Notes: a model not told the origin generated them from the letters alone. A stretch of 64,000 bases of DNA from JALOLV01 sp046295175 (GCA_046295175.1 JBKBNY010000002.1:310001-374000); one strand, 5' to 3'. Positions 1-8,246 are shown, counted from the stretch's first letter. Translations and numbers: made by a program.

Positions 1-120
1 GTACTTTTTTTATACGCATAATATTTTTTAAAAACACAATTTCTATATCTAAAATTCTGAATATAATATTAAAATAGGAATTTTTGAAGAATAAAATTTG
101 GTTGAACCTCTCGGATAAAA

Positions 121-152
121 TTTGGATTGTATTAATTTGTGTTGTAGTTTTG
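121..152 (+). promoter_or_regulatory. Bacteroidota-type promoter
   Basis: TTTG at 121-124, a 20-bp spacer, then TAGTTTTG at 145-152, which matches the Bacteroidota -33/-7 pattern (TTTG / TAnnTTTG). It lies 34 bp before the ATG at 187 and would drive the small secreted protein. Seen by eye only; no transcript evidence. Confidence 0.55.
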
Positions 153-186
153 CATCGTCATCCACAAAAAATAATTGTAAAAAAAC

Positions 187-645
187 ATGAAAGTACAAAT
201 TAAATCCGTTATATTTGCAGTGTTGTTCGGGTCATTCATCACACTACCAAATATTGTAAAAGCAAATGACCGTGACTCAGCAAGAAAAGAAATGATATTG
301 GCGAGAGGTGCTGAGGTTGATTTCGCAGGTTTTATGAACAAAAATGCGAAAAAAATTGTTAAGTCAGAAAATTGGCATATATTTACAGAAGTAGTTACCT
401 TATATAATACATCACCGTCTAAGCTTATGGCGGTAAGTGCAGACAAGAAAGAGGCGTTTAATGAAGCAGTAGCTACTATCAATGCTAAGTTAGTGAAAAG
501 TAACAAAGCAGATGCCAAAGACTGGAAACGTAAAGTAAATGTTACAGCAGGCGTTATCAATTACCTTTGGAGTTACAAGGTAAACATTGAGCCGACACAA
601 GAAGACACAGAAACCCCAATGGTGGTTGATATGCTCGGAAGATAA
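187..645 (+). CDS. small secreted protein of unknown function
   Basis: A 152-residue protein that I do not recognise. The first about 26 residues form a typical signal peptide (basic start, hydrophobic run, then N-I-V-K-A-N), so it is probably periplasmic or secreted. The mature part is rich in Lys, Ala and Asn and has no cysteine, with no motif I can name; it ends in an acidic, Thr-rich tail (EDTETPMVVD). The ATG at 187 is preceded by a well-formed promoter at 121-152 and the gene is followed by a hairpin terminator at 719-755, so it looks like a single-gene unit. Homology outside this lineage is uncertain. Confidence 0.75.
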   Translation: MKVQIKSVIFAVLFGSFITLPNIVKANDRDSARKEMILARGAEVDFAGFMNKNAKKIVKSENWHIFTEVVTLYNTSPSKLMAVSADKKEAFNEAVATINAKLVKSNKADAKDWKRKVNVTAGVINYLWSYKVNIEPTQEDTETPMVVDMLGR

Positions 646-718
646 GGCTCAAATTTTGGACAAAGAATTATTAAATTTTCATAGTTTAATAGGTTAGGGT
701 TGAATAGATGGACACTTA

Positions 719-755
719 CCCCACTGCTCACGATAGCGGTGGGGTTAAGTTTTTT
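719..755 (+). terminator. intrinsic terminator
   Basis: Stem CCCCACTGC (719-727) with GCGGTGGGG (736-744), one wobble pair, followed by TTAAGTTTTTT. It ends the transcript of the small secreted protein at 187-645. The 270-bp gap to the next gene holds nothing else I can support. Confidence 0.65.
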
Positions 756-916
756 ATGAGGATTTACTTCCACAAAAAAAGTAAAAACCGCCCCAATATG
801 TGTCATTTAATAGGTTTTTTAAAAATAAATGCACTCGGAATGCCTTTTTACCCTAAATTTTTCTTAACATTGCTCAAATTTATAAAATCATACAAAACTT
901 AATTAATCCCTTGAAA

Positions 917-2365
917 ATGAAAACGAATATACTACGCTATTTGGCTGTAGCAATGTTTTTGCCTTTCATCACCACAGCCCAGTGTCCTGAAGGATATACT
1001 GCGTCGCCATGTAATTTATTAAATCACGCCGTTTTCAAATCAGCTCCTGCACAGACCCCAGTAGTTTTGAAAGTATTAGGAACAAGCCCTCAGTTTGGCG
1101 AGATTCCGAAACACACAGCACAGTCGGCGTATGCTCACCTGCAAAAAGTTTACTCTAAAAATATTAAAAACAGTCGTCCTGAGATGGATAACCTTTTCGT
1201 GGCATTAGGTTACTCAGGTTTCAAAGATGCTGCTTTCAACGCAAGCCAAATTACTCCAGAAGTACTTCCGGCGGGCAAAGTAGGCTGGATGGGTGCTTAT
1301 GCCAAAGGTCACAAATACGCTTGGTCTGAGTTAGGGAAAGATTTTCCTGGATACAAGATTCCTTCAAAAGACGGTAGTTGCTACGTTTACATCATGAAAA
1401 AATGCGGTAACGTATTCTACGTACCAAGTTGTGTGCCTGCTCCAAAGCCAGTTTCGTTGTTGCCAGAGGTTACTTGCCAAACGCAGAAAATCAACATCAG
1501 CGGTAAAGGGCAAATCCAAGGCGGAGATGTATTGAATACTCGCAAAGATATACAGATTGTAGCGGTTAGCGGCAATAAAAAACTTTGTCTTGGTTCGTAC
1601 TCAATTCCTGTAAGAGCTACTTACGAATACCTTGCTAAAGGCGAAATCAAGCCACTTTCGCAAACTATCGAGGTTTGTGCTCAAGGAAATACCAAACCTG
1701 CTGATATGGTATTGGCATTACCTCTAAACCTTAGCTACAAAATCACTAAGCAAGATGTACAAATGGGCGATGCTACTTCGATGGTATTGAATGTAAGCGA
1801 AGACCAATTTAAAGCACTTAGCAAAGCATACAAAGAATGTGCAGTTGATGCAGCAGCGAGTTCATCGGGCGAAGACTTCACTAAAAAAGTAAATAACAGC
1901 ACAGCGGCAGCATCGAGCGGAACAGCATCGGGTGATGGCAAATGTGCTGACCAAAAAATCAACTTTACTGGTAAAACCGAAGTTCAAGATGGTTCATCAA
2001 AAGTATCAACCGAAAGCGTAACTTTGATTGGTACGTATAGAAAGACAGGTAAGTTGGCAAAAGGAGAAGTTGCCGAAAAAACGCTTTGCCTTGGTACATT
2101 CCAAGTTCCAGTAAAATCGGTTTACGGATACACTGCAACTGGCGAAACTTCTACTTCTAAAAATGTACAAGTTTGTGTTAAAAACGGTAGCGTAGCAAGC
2201 GAGCAAAATATTAATTTGCCGATTGATGTAAACTACAGCTTCACAAAACAAGATGTTAAAGTTGGCGACGACAACAAAGTTTATATCCAATTGAGCGAAA
2301 GCCAATACAAAGCACTTGCTAAGAAATACAACCGTTGCTGCACAGAGGGTGCTTGCGATGATTAA
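917..2365 (+). CDS. secreted protein with two tandem copies of a Cys-bounded domain
   Basis: A 482-residue protein of unknown function. I use the ATG at 917; a TTG two codons earlier is less likely. Residues 1-22 are a signal peptide (AMFLPFITTAQ). Residues about 23-170 form a unique N-terminal region with several Cys. Residues about 187-308 and 343-475 are clearly two copies of one roughly 125-residue domain. Each starts with Cys, then Q-K-I-N, has a KxLCLGxxxxPV segment in the middle, an (E/Q)VC strand, a KQDV(Q/K)(M/V)GD segment and an SE(D/S)Q(F/Y)KAL(S/A)K end, and closes with Cys. A Ser/Ala-rich linker joins them. This suggests an internal duplication of a beta-rich extracellular domain, perhaps an adhesin or surface protein. 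It stands alone with its own terminator at 2386-2419. Confidence 0.8.
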   Translation: MKTNILRYLAVAMFLPFITTAQCPEGYTASPCNLLNHAVFKSAPAQTPVVLKVLGTSPQFGEIPKHTAQSAYAHLQKVYSKNIKNSRPEMDNLFVALGYSGFKDAAFNASQITPEVLPAGKVGWMGAYAKGHKYAWSELGKDFPGYKIPSKDGSCYVYIMKKCGNVFYVPSCVPAPKPVSLLPEVTCQTQKINISGKGQIQGGDVLNTRKDIQIVAVSGNKKLCLGSYSIPVRATYEYLAKGEIKPLSQTIEVCAQGNTKPADMVLALPLNLSYKITKQDVQMGDATSMVLNVSEDQFKALSKAYKECAVDAAASSSGEDFTKKVNNSTAAASSGTASGDGKCADQKINFTGKTEVQDGSSKVSTESVTLIGTYRKTGKLAKGEVAEKTLCLGTFQVPVKSVYGYTATGETSTSKNVQVCVKNGSVASEQNINLPIDVNYSFTKQDVKVGDDNKVYIQLSESQYKALAKKYNRCCTEGACDD

Positions 2366-2385
2366 TCGGCAATCTGCCAATAAAC

Positions 2386-2419
2386 AAAAGCCTTGTAGGA
2401 AACCCTACGAGGCTTTTTT
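2386..2419 (+). terminator. intrinsic terminator
   Basis: A 14-bp stem (2386-2399 with 2404-2417, one G-U pair) around a 4-base loop, ending in a run of six T. It ends the transcript of the duplicated-domain secreted protein. The remaining gap to 2591 is AT-rich with no feature I can support. Confidence 0.8.
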
Positions 2420-2591
2420 ATTGAACTTTGACCAAAAGATACTGGTTATCAGATTATAAGTACAAAGCTATTCTGAATAATCCGATTTATCCGAATGACG
2501 AATTAATTATCAGTTTTCAAAACAAAATTCGAGCGATTCGGAATATTCAAATGATTCTAACAATTACTAAATATTCATAAAAACAACCTAA

Positions 2592-3137
2592 ATGAGATTA
2601 CTGCTTCTTTTTTCGCTGATGATACTAACGATTTCGTGCCAGAATCAGCAATCAGAAAATCAAGTAAAAGTATATTACGATTTGGCTGGATTTATCAAAA
2701 GTCAGATTCAGGAATTGACAAAAACTAAGGTAAAGATTCAGAAAAGGGTATTGCTCAATGATAAGAAAGAGGATGTAGAACTCGATAAAATCAATTGGGA
2801 AAAAGAATTAGAATTGTTTGTACAAGCCGATTTAAACAAACAAGCCTACCAATTGAGCTACGATAAAGCAGAGAATGATTCGTTGGTGGTTTATCAATTA
2901 AAAAATGGCGAAAAACTACCCGTAAATCGTTTAGAAATTGTGTTTGACGATAAGAAAAATCCTCGAAGAATTGAGGCGAAGCTAAACACCAAAAATTATC
3001 TCTACGAATCGTCGAAAACGCTAAAAATGGTTTTAGAGAATAACCGAATCCAGAATTACAAAATCGAAGGTTGGCAAGAATTATTTATTGGTTCAAAGAA
3101 AACATTCAATATCGAAGGAAATATTACTTCTAAATAA
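2592..3137 (+). CDS. putative lipoprotein of unknown function
   Basis: A 181-residue protein starting with a lipoprotein signal peptide: hydrophobic residues 2-13 and the lipobox L-T-I-S-C, giving lipidation at Cys16. The mature chain is highly charged, rich in Lys, Glu, Asp and Asn, with alternating strand-like segments (YQLSYD, RLEIVFDD, RIEAKLNTKNYLY), consistent with a beta-rich periplasmic or outer-membrane lipoprotein. I recognise no family. It is monocistronic, followed by a palindromic repeat at 3138-3180 that can act as a terminator, and faces the convergent LemA/TPM operon. Confidence 0.75.
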   Translation: MRLLLLFSLMILTISCQNQQSENQVKVYYDLAGFIKSQIQELTKTKVKIQKRVLLNDKKEDVELDKINWEKELELFVQADLNKQAYQLSYDKAENDSLVVYQLKNGEKLPVNRLEIVFDDKKNPRRIEAKLNTKNYLYESSKTLKMVLENNRIQNYKIEGWQELFIGSKKTFNIEGNITSK

Positions 3138-3180
3138 CTCTGACAGGACTTGCCGTCGGGCGTTTAAAACCCTGTCAGAG
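3138..3180. repeat. GACAGG-family palindromic repeat, terminator-like
   Basis: Inverted repeat CTCTGACAGG (3138-3147) and CCTGTCAGAG (3171-3180) with a 23-base middle, directly after the lipoprotein stop codon and followed by TTTTG. The middle (ACTTGC...GGCGTTTAAAA) resembles that of the repeat at 6711-6757; shorter relatives occur at 36785, 50919 and possibly 29058. It lies between convergent genes. Confidence 0.65.
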
Positions 3181-3206
3181 TTTTGTTATTGTTAAACCGT
3201 ACACTA

Positions 3207-3977
3207 CTAATAATCTCCGCCAGCACCACCACCGCCAAAATCTCCACCACCAAAGCCGCCGAAGTCGAATCCGCCACCGCCACTATCGCCACCACTCGAT
3301 GACCATCCGCCCGAAGACGAACCCCACCCAGTGTAGGTTGTGTACGGAATCCAGCCACCGCCACCACGATGATTATTGCTTCCACCACCACGATTTTTGC
3401 GAACGATGATAATAATCACAATGATGATGATTAAGATGATGATAAACCCGAAAAGGGCATCACCTTCGTCTTCACCACTATTTTTCGGACGCTCTTTGTA
3501 CTCGCCTTTTGCGTATTTGATTAGCTCGGTAGTTGCTTGGTCGAGGCCTTGATAATAGCGTAATTCTCTGAAATTTGGCTTTAATACCTGCTCAACAATC
3601 CGTTTTGCGTAGGCATCGGGTATTGAACCTTCGAGTCCGTAACCCGTTGCGATAAAGATTTTTCTATCGCCCGGAGCCCAAAGCAGTACAACACCATTAT
3701 TTTTTTTGCTTCCGACACCCCATTCTTTACCAAGTTTGAAGGCATACTCGCTAATATCGTAGGGTTGCACCGATTTTACGATTACGACGGCGATTTCGGT
3801 CGAGGTCGAATCTCGATAGCCACGGAGTTTTTGTTCTAATTGCTCGGCTTCCGAGTTGCTCAATAGTCCACCCACGTAATCATTGAGCATACGAGGCGGC
3901 GATTGTGGCTTGGGAATATCCTGAGCAAAAACCAGCGACTGGATAAAAAATATGAAGAATAAGAATTTCTTTTGCAT
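3207..3977 (-). CDS. TPM-domain (YgcG-like) membrane protein with Gly-rich tail
   Basis: A 256-residue protein: signal peptide (residues 1-18, FIQSLVFAQ), a TPM domain (about 30-160) with the typical NDYVGGLLS and TSTEIAVVIVKS segments and NNGVVLLWAPGDRKIFIATG, then a strongly hydrophobic Ile/Val helix (about 172-192) and a tail of Gly, Ser and Trp. The family is common in bacteria, often next to LemA; TPM domains are linked to membrane protein assembly but the exact role is unsettled. I take the ATG at 3977, not the preceding TTG. It is the last gene of lemA-TPM-TPM, all on the minus strand. Confidence 0.88.
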   Translation of the reverse strand: MQKKFLFFIFFIQSLVFAQDIPKPQSPPRMLNDYVGGLLSNSEAEQLEQKLRGYRDSTSTEIAVVIVKSVQPYDISEYAFKLGKEWGVGSKKNNGVVLLWAPGDRKIFIATGYGLEGSIPDAYAKRIVEQVLKPNFRELRYYQGLDQATTELIKYAKGEYKERPKNSGEDEGDALFGFIIILIIIIVIIIIVRKNRGGGSNNHRGGGGWIPYTTYTGWGSSSGGWSSSGGDSGGGGFDFGGFGGGDFGGGGAGGDY

Positions 3978-4015
3978 CAATTTGTCATTGATAAAATTTG
4001 TAGAGGCTGGTGATA

Positions 4016-4438
4016 TTAACCAATCGAAATATCGTCCGAAATCTCGTTGACATCGTCTGATTGGTACGGAAAATACTTTTTGAGTTGTTCGCCAGCTATT
4101 TTTATGCCTTCACACAAGCCCTCGACCATCTGGTTTTGGCTAAAGTATGATTTGAGGGTATCTTTTGTACTCTCCCAAAAATCAGCAGGAACAACTTTGT
4201 CGATTCCGGCATCTCCCAAAACAGCAAATTTTCTATCTCCATGAGCCAGATAGAACAAAACGCCATTTTGCTGAGCAGTTTTATTGAGGTTTAACTGAAA
4301 AAAAAGTTCTTTTGCTCGGTCGATAGGTGTATCTGCCAAGCATTTTTCTTCGATATGAACCTTTATTTCGCCCGATGTATTGAGTTCGGCTGCACGAATA
4401 GCGGAAACTATTTTGTCTTTTTCTGCTTCTGAAAACAT
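4016..4438 (-). CDS. TPM-domain protein, short form
   Basis: A 140-residue cytoplasm-type TPM protein without signal peptide. The start at 4438 (MFSEAEKDKI) fits the family; the upstream in-frame extension of 16 residues is poor. It carries the same fold as the next gene: NTSGEIKVHIEEK, then NGVLFYLAHGDRKFAVLGD, then a PADFWE helix. Genes of this sort are regularly found between lemA and a longer TPM protein in Bacteroidota, as here (70 bp after lemA, 38 bp before the longer TPM gene), so the three are probably co-transcribed and act together at the membrane. Precise function unknown. Confidence 0.87.
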   Translation of the reverse strand: MFSEAEKDKIVSAIRAAELNTSGEIKVHIEEKCLADTPIDRAKELFFQLNLNKTAQQNGVLFYLAHGDRKFAVLGDAGIDKVVPADFWESTKDTLKSYFSQNQMVEGLCEGIKIAGEQLKKYFPYQSDDVNEISDDISIG

Positions 4439-4508
4439 AATTTTAGCTTCTGGTTTGAAGTTTCTGGCTTGAAGTATAAACCCCAAACCAGAAACTCGAA
4501 ACTATATA

Positions 4509-5090
4509 TTAGAACTTAACCGACGGTGCCGACTGTGCTGCATCCGATGCTTGGAAGAAACCTTTTTCGGTGAATCCGAACATTTTTCCGAAGATATTTG
4601 TCGGGAATGTCAAAGCCGAAGAGTTGTAATCTTGTACGGCCGTATTGAACTCATTACGAGCAACACCAATACGGTTTTCGGTGCCTTCTAACTGAGCTTG
4701 AAGCTCCAAAAAGTTTTGATTTGCCTTTAATTGAGGATATTGCTCAACCGAAACTAACAAACGGCTCAATGCTCCGCTCAATTGGTCTTGAGCAGCCTGA
4801 AACTTCTGGATGTTTTCTGGTGTCAAATCATCAGCTTTAAGTTGGATAGACGTTGCCTTCGAGCGAGCCTCAATCACTTGTGTAAGTGTCGATTTTTCGA
4901 AGTCTGCTGCACCTTTTACGGTATTCACAAGATTCGGGATAAGGTCTGCTCGGCGTTGGTATTGGGTTTGTACGTTGGCCCACTTACCTTTCACGTTTTG
5001 GTCTTTTCCGACCAGCCCGTTGTAAGTGCTACAACCATACATGACAAAAATCAAAGCAATAACTGCAATAATAAGGGTGCTTCTTTTCAT
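4509..5090 (-). CDS. lemA: LemA family protein
   Basis: A 193-residue LemA protein. An N-terminal hydrophobic segment (residues 5-19) ends in M-Y-G-C-S, so it could be a lipoprotein or a signal-anchored protein with the helical bundle outside the cytoplasm. Family hallmarks are the YNGLV segment, WANVQTQYQRRADLIPNLV at about 37-55, and the later NEFNTAVQDYN with F-P-T-N-I-F. LemA proteins are helical bundles of poorly defined function. It is the first gene of the lemA-TPM-TPM operon and has a well-formed promoter at 5122-5153. Confidence 0.93.
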   Translation of the reverse strand: MKRSTLIIAVIALIFVMYGCSTYNGLVGKDQNVKGKWANVQTQYQRRADLIPNLVNTVKGAADFEKSTLTQVIEARSKATSIQLKADDLTPENIQKFQAAQDQLSGALSRLLVSVEQYPQLKANQNFLELQAQLEGTENRIGVARNEFNTAVQDYNSSALTFPTNIFGKMFGFTEKGFFQASDAAQSAPSVKF

Positions 5091-5121
5091 TGTTTTACGA
5101 TTTAGTTAATGAAATCTGTTT

Positions 5122-5153
5122 CAAATGTAATGATTTAGAAATGATATGGCAAA
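5122..5153 (-). promoter_or_regulatory. promoter of the lemA operon
   Basis: On the minus strand TTTG (5153-5150), a 20-bp spacer and TACATTTG (5129-5122) match the Bacteroidota consensus. The -7 element ends 32 bp before the lemA start codon. Confidence 0.6.
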
Positions 5154-5207
5154 ATAAGTCACTTACAGATGGATTAAAATGTTGTTGAATGGATATATTT
5201 TGATTTG

Positions 5208-5474
5208 TCAATCAGGGAAGTAATCGTAAATTTCTTTTCGATGAAGTATCCGAGAAATTATTAACGTATCAGAATCTACATAAAACCCGATTCTATAATC
5301 TCCCATTCTGATTCGATAGGCGTTTTTATAGCCTGTCATTTTCTTCAAATTTGCAATTTGGGACAAATTATCTGCTGATTCTATTTCAAGCAAAATAGCT
5401 CTCAATTTAAGTTGTGAGTCTTTAGAAAGTTTTTTAGCATCTCTGACAAAACTTCCTTTGATAATGGTTTTCAT
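5208..5474 (-). CDS. RelE/ParE family toxin
   Basis: An 88-residue RelE/ParE-superfamily toxin. Typical features are the helical hairpin SFVRDAKKLSKDSQLKLRAI, the LKKMTGYKNAYRIRMGDYRIGFYVD core where the family has the R-x-G-(D/N)-Y-R-I-(I/G) strand, and the R-I-L-H-R-K-E-I-Y-D-Y-F end. Most RelE members cut mRNA on the ribosome while ParE members inhibit gyrase; the sequence alone does not tell which. Its start overlaps the end of the antitoxin gene by 4 bp (ATGA), implying translational coupling. Confidence 0.9.
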   Translation of the reverse strand: MKTIIKGSFVRDAKKLSKDSQLKLRAILLEIESADNLSQIANLKKMTGYKNAYRIRMGDYRIGFYVDSDTLIISRILHRKEIYDYFPD

Positions 5475-5683
5475 TTGCCAAGCGAGTCGATAAAGTTATT
5501 TTTTTCTGTTTCGGTCAAATTTTCAGTTTTTAAACCTTCTTCCATTGCCGTAAATAATGCCTTATCTTCTTCTGATTCGCTCAAGTTCTTATTTCTGATT
5601 TTTGTACGAATGCTCAATAATTTAGCCATTTTCTTAAAAACTTGCACTTGTTCTGGCTGAATATTTTCTAAAATCAAATCCAT
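5471..5683 (-). CDS. antitoxin of the RelE/ParE pair
   Basis: A 70-residue protein just upstream of the toxin with a 4-bp stop/start overlap, the usual antitoxin-first order. It is short, charged and mostly helical (VFKKMAKLLSIRTKIR, then an acidic SESEEDKALFTAMEEG stretch). I do not recognise a DNA-binding fold such as MetJ/Arc or HTH, so identification rests on position, size and coupling. The palindrome over its promoter (5701-5714) suggests autorepression by the antitoxin or the complex. Confidence 0.8.
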   Translation of the reverse strand: MDLILENIQPEQVQVFKKMAKLLSIRTKIRNKNLSESEEDKALFTAMEEGLKTENLTETEKNNFIDSLGK

Positions 5684-5700
5684 ATTTTACGCATTTATTG

Positions 5701-5734
5701 TGTACAAATGTACAATTTAAGGATAAAATGTCAA
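5701..5734 (-). promoter_or_regulatory. toxin-antitoxin promoter with overlapping palindromic operator
   Basis: The minus strand carries TACATTTG (5712-5705) as -7 element and a TTGACA-like box whose TTG lies at 5734-5732, 19 bp away. The -7 element sits inside TGTACAAATGTACA (5701-5714), two TGTACA half-sites separated by AA, a plausible operator. The -7 element ends 21 bp before the antitoxin ATG. Confidence 0.5.
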
Positions 5735-5750
5735 GTGTAAATAAATCAAT

Positions 5751-6515
5751 TTACAAACAAAACTTAACCAAAGTATCTACGAATGCTTCTGGTTTTTCGG
5801 CCTGAACCCAATGCCCAGCCCCTTCGATGGTTTCGATGGTGGCGTTTGGGAATGTCTCTTGAATCATCGGAATATCTTCGTCTGAAATATAACCTGACTC
5901 GCTACCACGTATAAAAAGAGTTGGCTCGGTTACTTTACGGATTCTATCAAAATCGCCCCCAATTTGATAAATTTCTTTAGATAAAACAGGTAGATTGATT
6001 CGCCAGTCGAATTTACCAGCTTCGTTACGATACAGGTTTTTTAATAAAAATTGGCGTTCGCCAAAATTCGGAATATACTGAATCGCAATCGTTTCGGCTT
6101 CGTTTCGGCTTTTCAATTCATCCAAATTGATAGCATTCAAACCTTTGATTATATGCTCGTGATGAGTTGGGTAAAACTTAGGGGCAATATCGACGACAAC
6201 CAATTTACTGAATGTATCGGGGTATTTCATGGCATAAAGCATACTGGTTTTGCCGCCCATCGAATGCCCGACAATGATTGGGTTTTTGATTTGGTGTTTT
6301 TCGATGAATTCGTGCAAATCATCGGCCATGAGGTCGTAGCTAAAATCCTCGCTACGAGGCGATTGTCCGTGATTTCGAGCATCGAGTGTATAAACCTCAA
6401 AACCTTTTTCGGCCAAAATCTTACTGATTGTAAACCAATTATCAGAAGACCCAAATACTCCGTGGAGAATCACTATTGGCTGGCCCTCGCCAGCTTTTCT
6501 ATAAAACAAATCCAT
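5751..6515 (-). CDS. alpha/beta hydrolase, YbfF-type esterase
   Basis: A 254-residue cytoplasmic alpha/beta hydrolase. Residues 14-26 (VILHGVFGSSDNW) give the oxyanion HG motif, the LDARNHGQSPRS segment follows, the nucleophile elbow is G-H-S-M-G-G (about residues 83-88), an acid is expected near LFIRGSESGYI, and the histidine is in EGAGHWVQAEKPEAF. This layout and length fit the YbfF acyl-CoA/short-chain esterase family. The substrate cannot be told. A TACATTTG -7 box lies at 6555-6562 on the minus strand, 40 bp upstream. The gene stands alone, downstream of nothing obvious. Confidence 0.9.
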   Translation of the reverse strand: MDLFYRKAGEGQPIVILHGVFGSSDNWFTISKILAEKGFEVYTLDARNHGQSPRSEDFSYDLMADDLHEFIEKHQIKNPIIVGHSMGGKTSMLYAMKYPDTFSKLVVVDIAPKFYPTHHEHIIKGLNAINLDELKSRNEAETIAIQYIPNFGERQFLLKNLYRNEAGKFDWRINLPVLSKEIYQIGGDFDRIRKVTEPTLFIRGSESGYISDEDIPMIQETFPNATIETIEGAGHWVQAEKPEAFVDTLVKFCL

Positions 6516-6710
6516 TATTTGTTAATCTAATTGTCTATATCTTCAAATTCGGGTCAAATGTACAAAAATTACGATTGAATATTTTTCGTAATTCGGGATA
6601 TTGTAAAAATCTATAATCTCATTAAATTTGTAACAATAAAACCGCTTCATTTATGTTTTCTTTTAAATTAATCAAAGACGACATACCTTTCTTCGATAGT
6701 TTGTAGGTTT

Positions 6711-6757
6711 AACGCTAACAGGGACTTGCTCTCTGGCGTTCAAACCCTGTCAGCGTT
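6711..6757. repeat. GACAGG-family palindromic repeat, long form
   Basis: AACGCTAACAGGG (6711-6723) pairs with CCCTGTCAGCGTT (6745-6757) with one mismatch; the 21-base middle (ACTTGCTCTCTGGCGTTCAAA) matches that of the copy at 3138. It lies in the 341-bp gap between the hydrolase and tryptophanase, both reading away from it. I see no gene in the rest of this gap. Confidence 0.65.
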
Positions 6758-6856
6758 AAGAAATCCCCGTTTTATTATCAAAATTTATCGTTAAATCCTT
6801 TGGGCTTTGCTCATAAAGGACTCATTCTGTTTACATTCTAAATACTGAAAAATCGT

Positions 6857-8236
6857 ATGTCGAAGCAGCGTACTTTGGCGGAGCCGTTCCGTATCAAGGT
6901 AGTCGAACCTATCAAAATGACTACCGAAGAATACCGCCACAAAACCCTAAAAAATGCGGGTTATAACCCATTTCTGATAAAATCTGAAGATGTATATATT
7001 GATTGGCTTACCGATAGCGGCACATCGGCCATGAGCGACCGCCAGTGGGCGGGTATCATGATTGGCGATGAGTCTTATGCTGGTGCCAGAAGCTGGGAAC
7101 ACCTCGAAAGTGTAGTAAAAGACCTTACTCAAATGCCTTACGTGATTCCGACTCACCAAGGCCGTGCCGCCGAACGAATTTTGTACGGAATTCTGGGCGG
7201 AAAAGATAAAGTTTTTATCAGCAATACGCATTTCGATACAACTCGTGCCAATATCGAATTTGTGGGTTCGCAGGCTTTTGATTGTATGCCCGATGAATCG
7301 TACAATCCGGCAAAGGAATTGCCATTTAAAGGCAATATGAGTATCGAAAAAGCCGAAGAATTAATTAAAAAACACGGTGCAGAGAATATCGGAGCGATTA
7401 TCTTGACCGTAACCAATAATTCGGCAGGCGGCCAACCCGTAAGTATGGAAAATGCCTATGCCGTAAGAAATTTATGCTCAAAATACGGTGTATTATTTGT
7501 AATTGACGGATGTAGAATCGCTGAAAATGCCTACTTTGTGAAGCATCGAGAATTGGGTTATCAAGACAAAACCTACAAGCAGATTGCTACCGAAATGCTT
7601 TCGATGTCCGATGCCTTTGTGATGAGTGCCAAAAAAGACGCTTTGGTAAATATGGGTGGGCTTTTGGTACTGAAAGATGCCGAACTTGCCCAAAAATGTA
7701 CCAATCTTTTGATTATTTCGGAAGGATTCGCCACTTATGGCGGCTTGGCAGGGCGTGATATGGAAGCGATGGCGATTGGGCTACAAGAGGTTTTTGAACA
7801 CGATTATTTGCATTATCGAATCAAAAGTACTGAGTATCTCGGTAAACACCTCGATGCAAAGGGAATCCCCGTTGTGAAGCCTTTTGGCGGACACGCCATT
7901 TATGTAGATGCTAAGGCTTTGTATAGCCATATACCCGTCGAGCAGTTTCCTGGGCAGGCTTTGGTTTGTGATTTATATATCAAAGGCGGCATCCGTTGTG
8001 TTGAAATCGGCTCGTTGATGTTCGGGAAAACCGACGAAAACGGTAAGTTTCTGGCAGCTCCTTCTGAGTTAGTTCGCTTGGCGATTCCTCGTAGGGTTTA
8101 TACACAAAGCCACGTAGATTATGTCTTAGATGTTTTTGATGATATTCTCGAAGAAAAAGAAAAAGCGACAGGCTTGAAAATCGTGTACGAACCACCATTT
8201 TTGAGGCATTTTACGGCCAGAATGGAGAGGTTATAA
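6857..8236 (+). CDS. tnaA: tryptophanase
   Basis: A 459-residue PLP-dependent beta-eliminating lyase that splits L-tryptophan to indole, pyruvate and ammonia. The fold-type I family is clear: LTDSGTSAMSDRQWAG, PTHQGRAAE (about 98-106), the Asp-x-x-R of VIDGCR and the Schiff-base Lys260 in MSAKKDALVNMGG. Tyrosine phenol-lyase is the close alternative and much of the sequence resembles it, but two specificity sites favour tryptophanase: FDTT at about 126-129 (phenol-lyases have FTTT) and V-E-I-G-S at about 382-386 (phenol-lyases have M-E-R-G with the tyrosine-binding Arg). No tnaB transporter or TnaC leader is visible, and a hairpin at 8247-8276 ends the transcript. Confidence 0.87.
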   Translation: MSKQRTLAEPFRIKVVEPIKMTTEEYRHKTLKNAGYNPFLIKSEDVYIDWLTDSGTSAMSDRQWAGIMIGDESYAGARSWEHLESVVKDLTQMPYVIPTHQGRAAERILYGILGGKDKVFISNTHFDTTRANIEFVGSQAFDCMPDESYNPAKELPFKGNMSIEKAEELIKKHGAENIGAIILTVTNNSAGGQPVSMENAYAVRNLCSKYGVLFVIDGCRIAENAYFVKHRELGYQDKTYKQIATEMLSMSDAFVMSAKKDALVNMGGLLVLKDAELAQKCTNLLIISEGFATYGGLAGRDMEAMAIGLQEVFEHDYLHYRIKSTEYLGKHLDAKGIPVVKPFGGHAIYVDAKALYSHIPVEQFPGQALVCDLYIKGGIRCVEIGSLMFGKTDENGKFLAAPSELVRLAIPRRVYTQSHVDYVLDVFDDILEEKEKATGLKIVYEPPFLRHFTARMERL

Positions 8237-8246
8237 ACAATGAAAA

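Noticed and set aside
708..902. A 64-codon ORF on the plus strand between the first two secreted-protein genes
   Set aside because: It contains the terminator hairpin at 719-755 and has an odd composition (Phe, Lys, His-rich); it is most likely non-coding.
6857..8236. Tyrosine phenol-lyase as the product of the tnaA-like gene
   Set aside because: Phenol-lyases keep FTTT and M-E-R-G at the two specificity sites; this protein has FDTT and V-E-I-G, as tryptophanases do.
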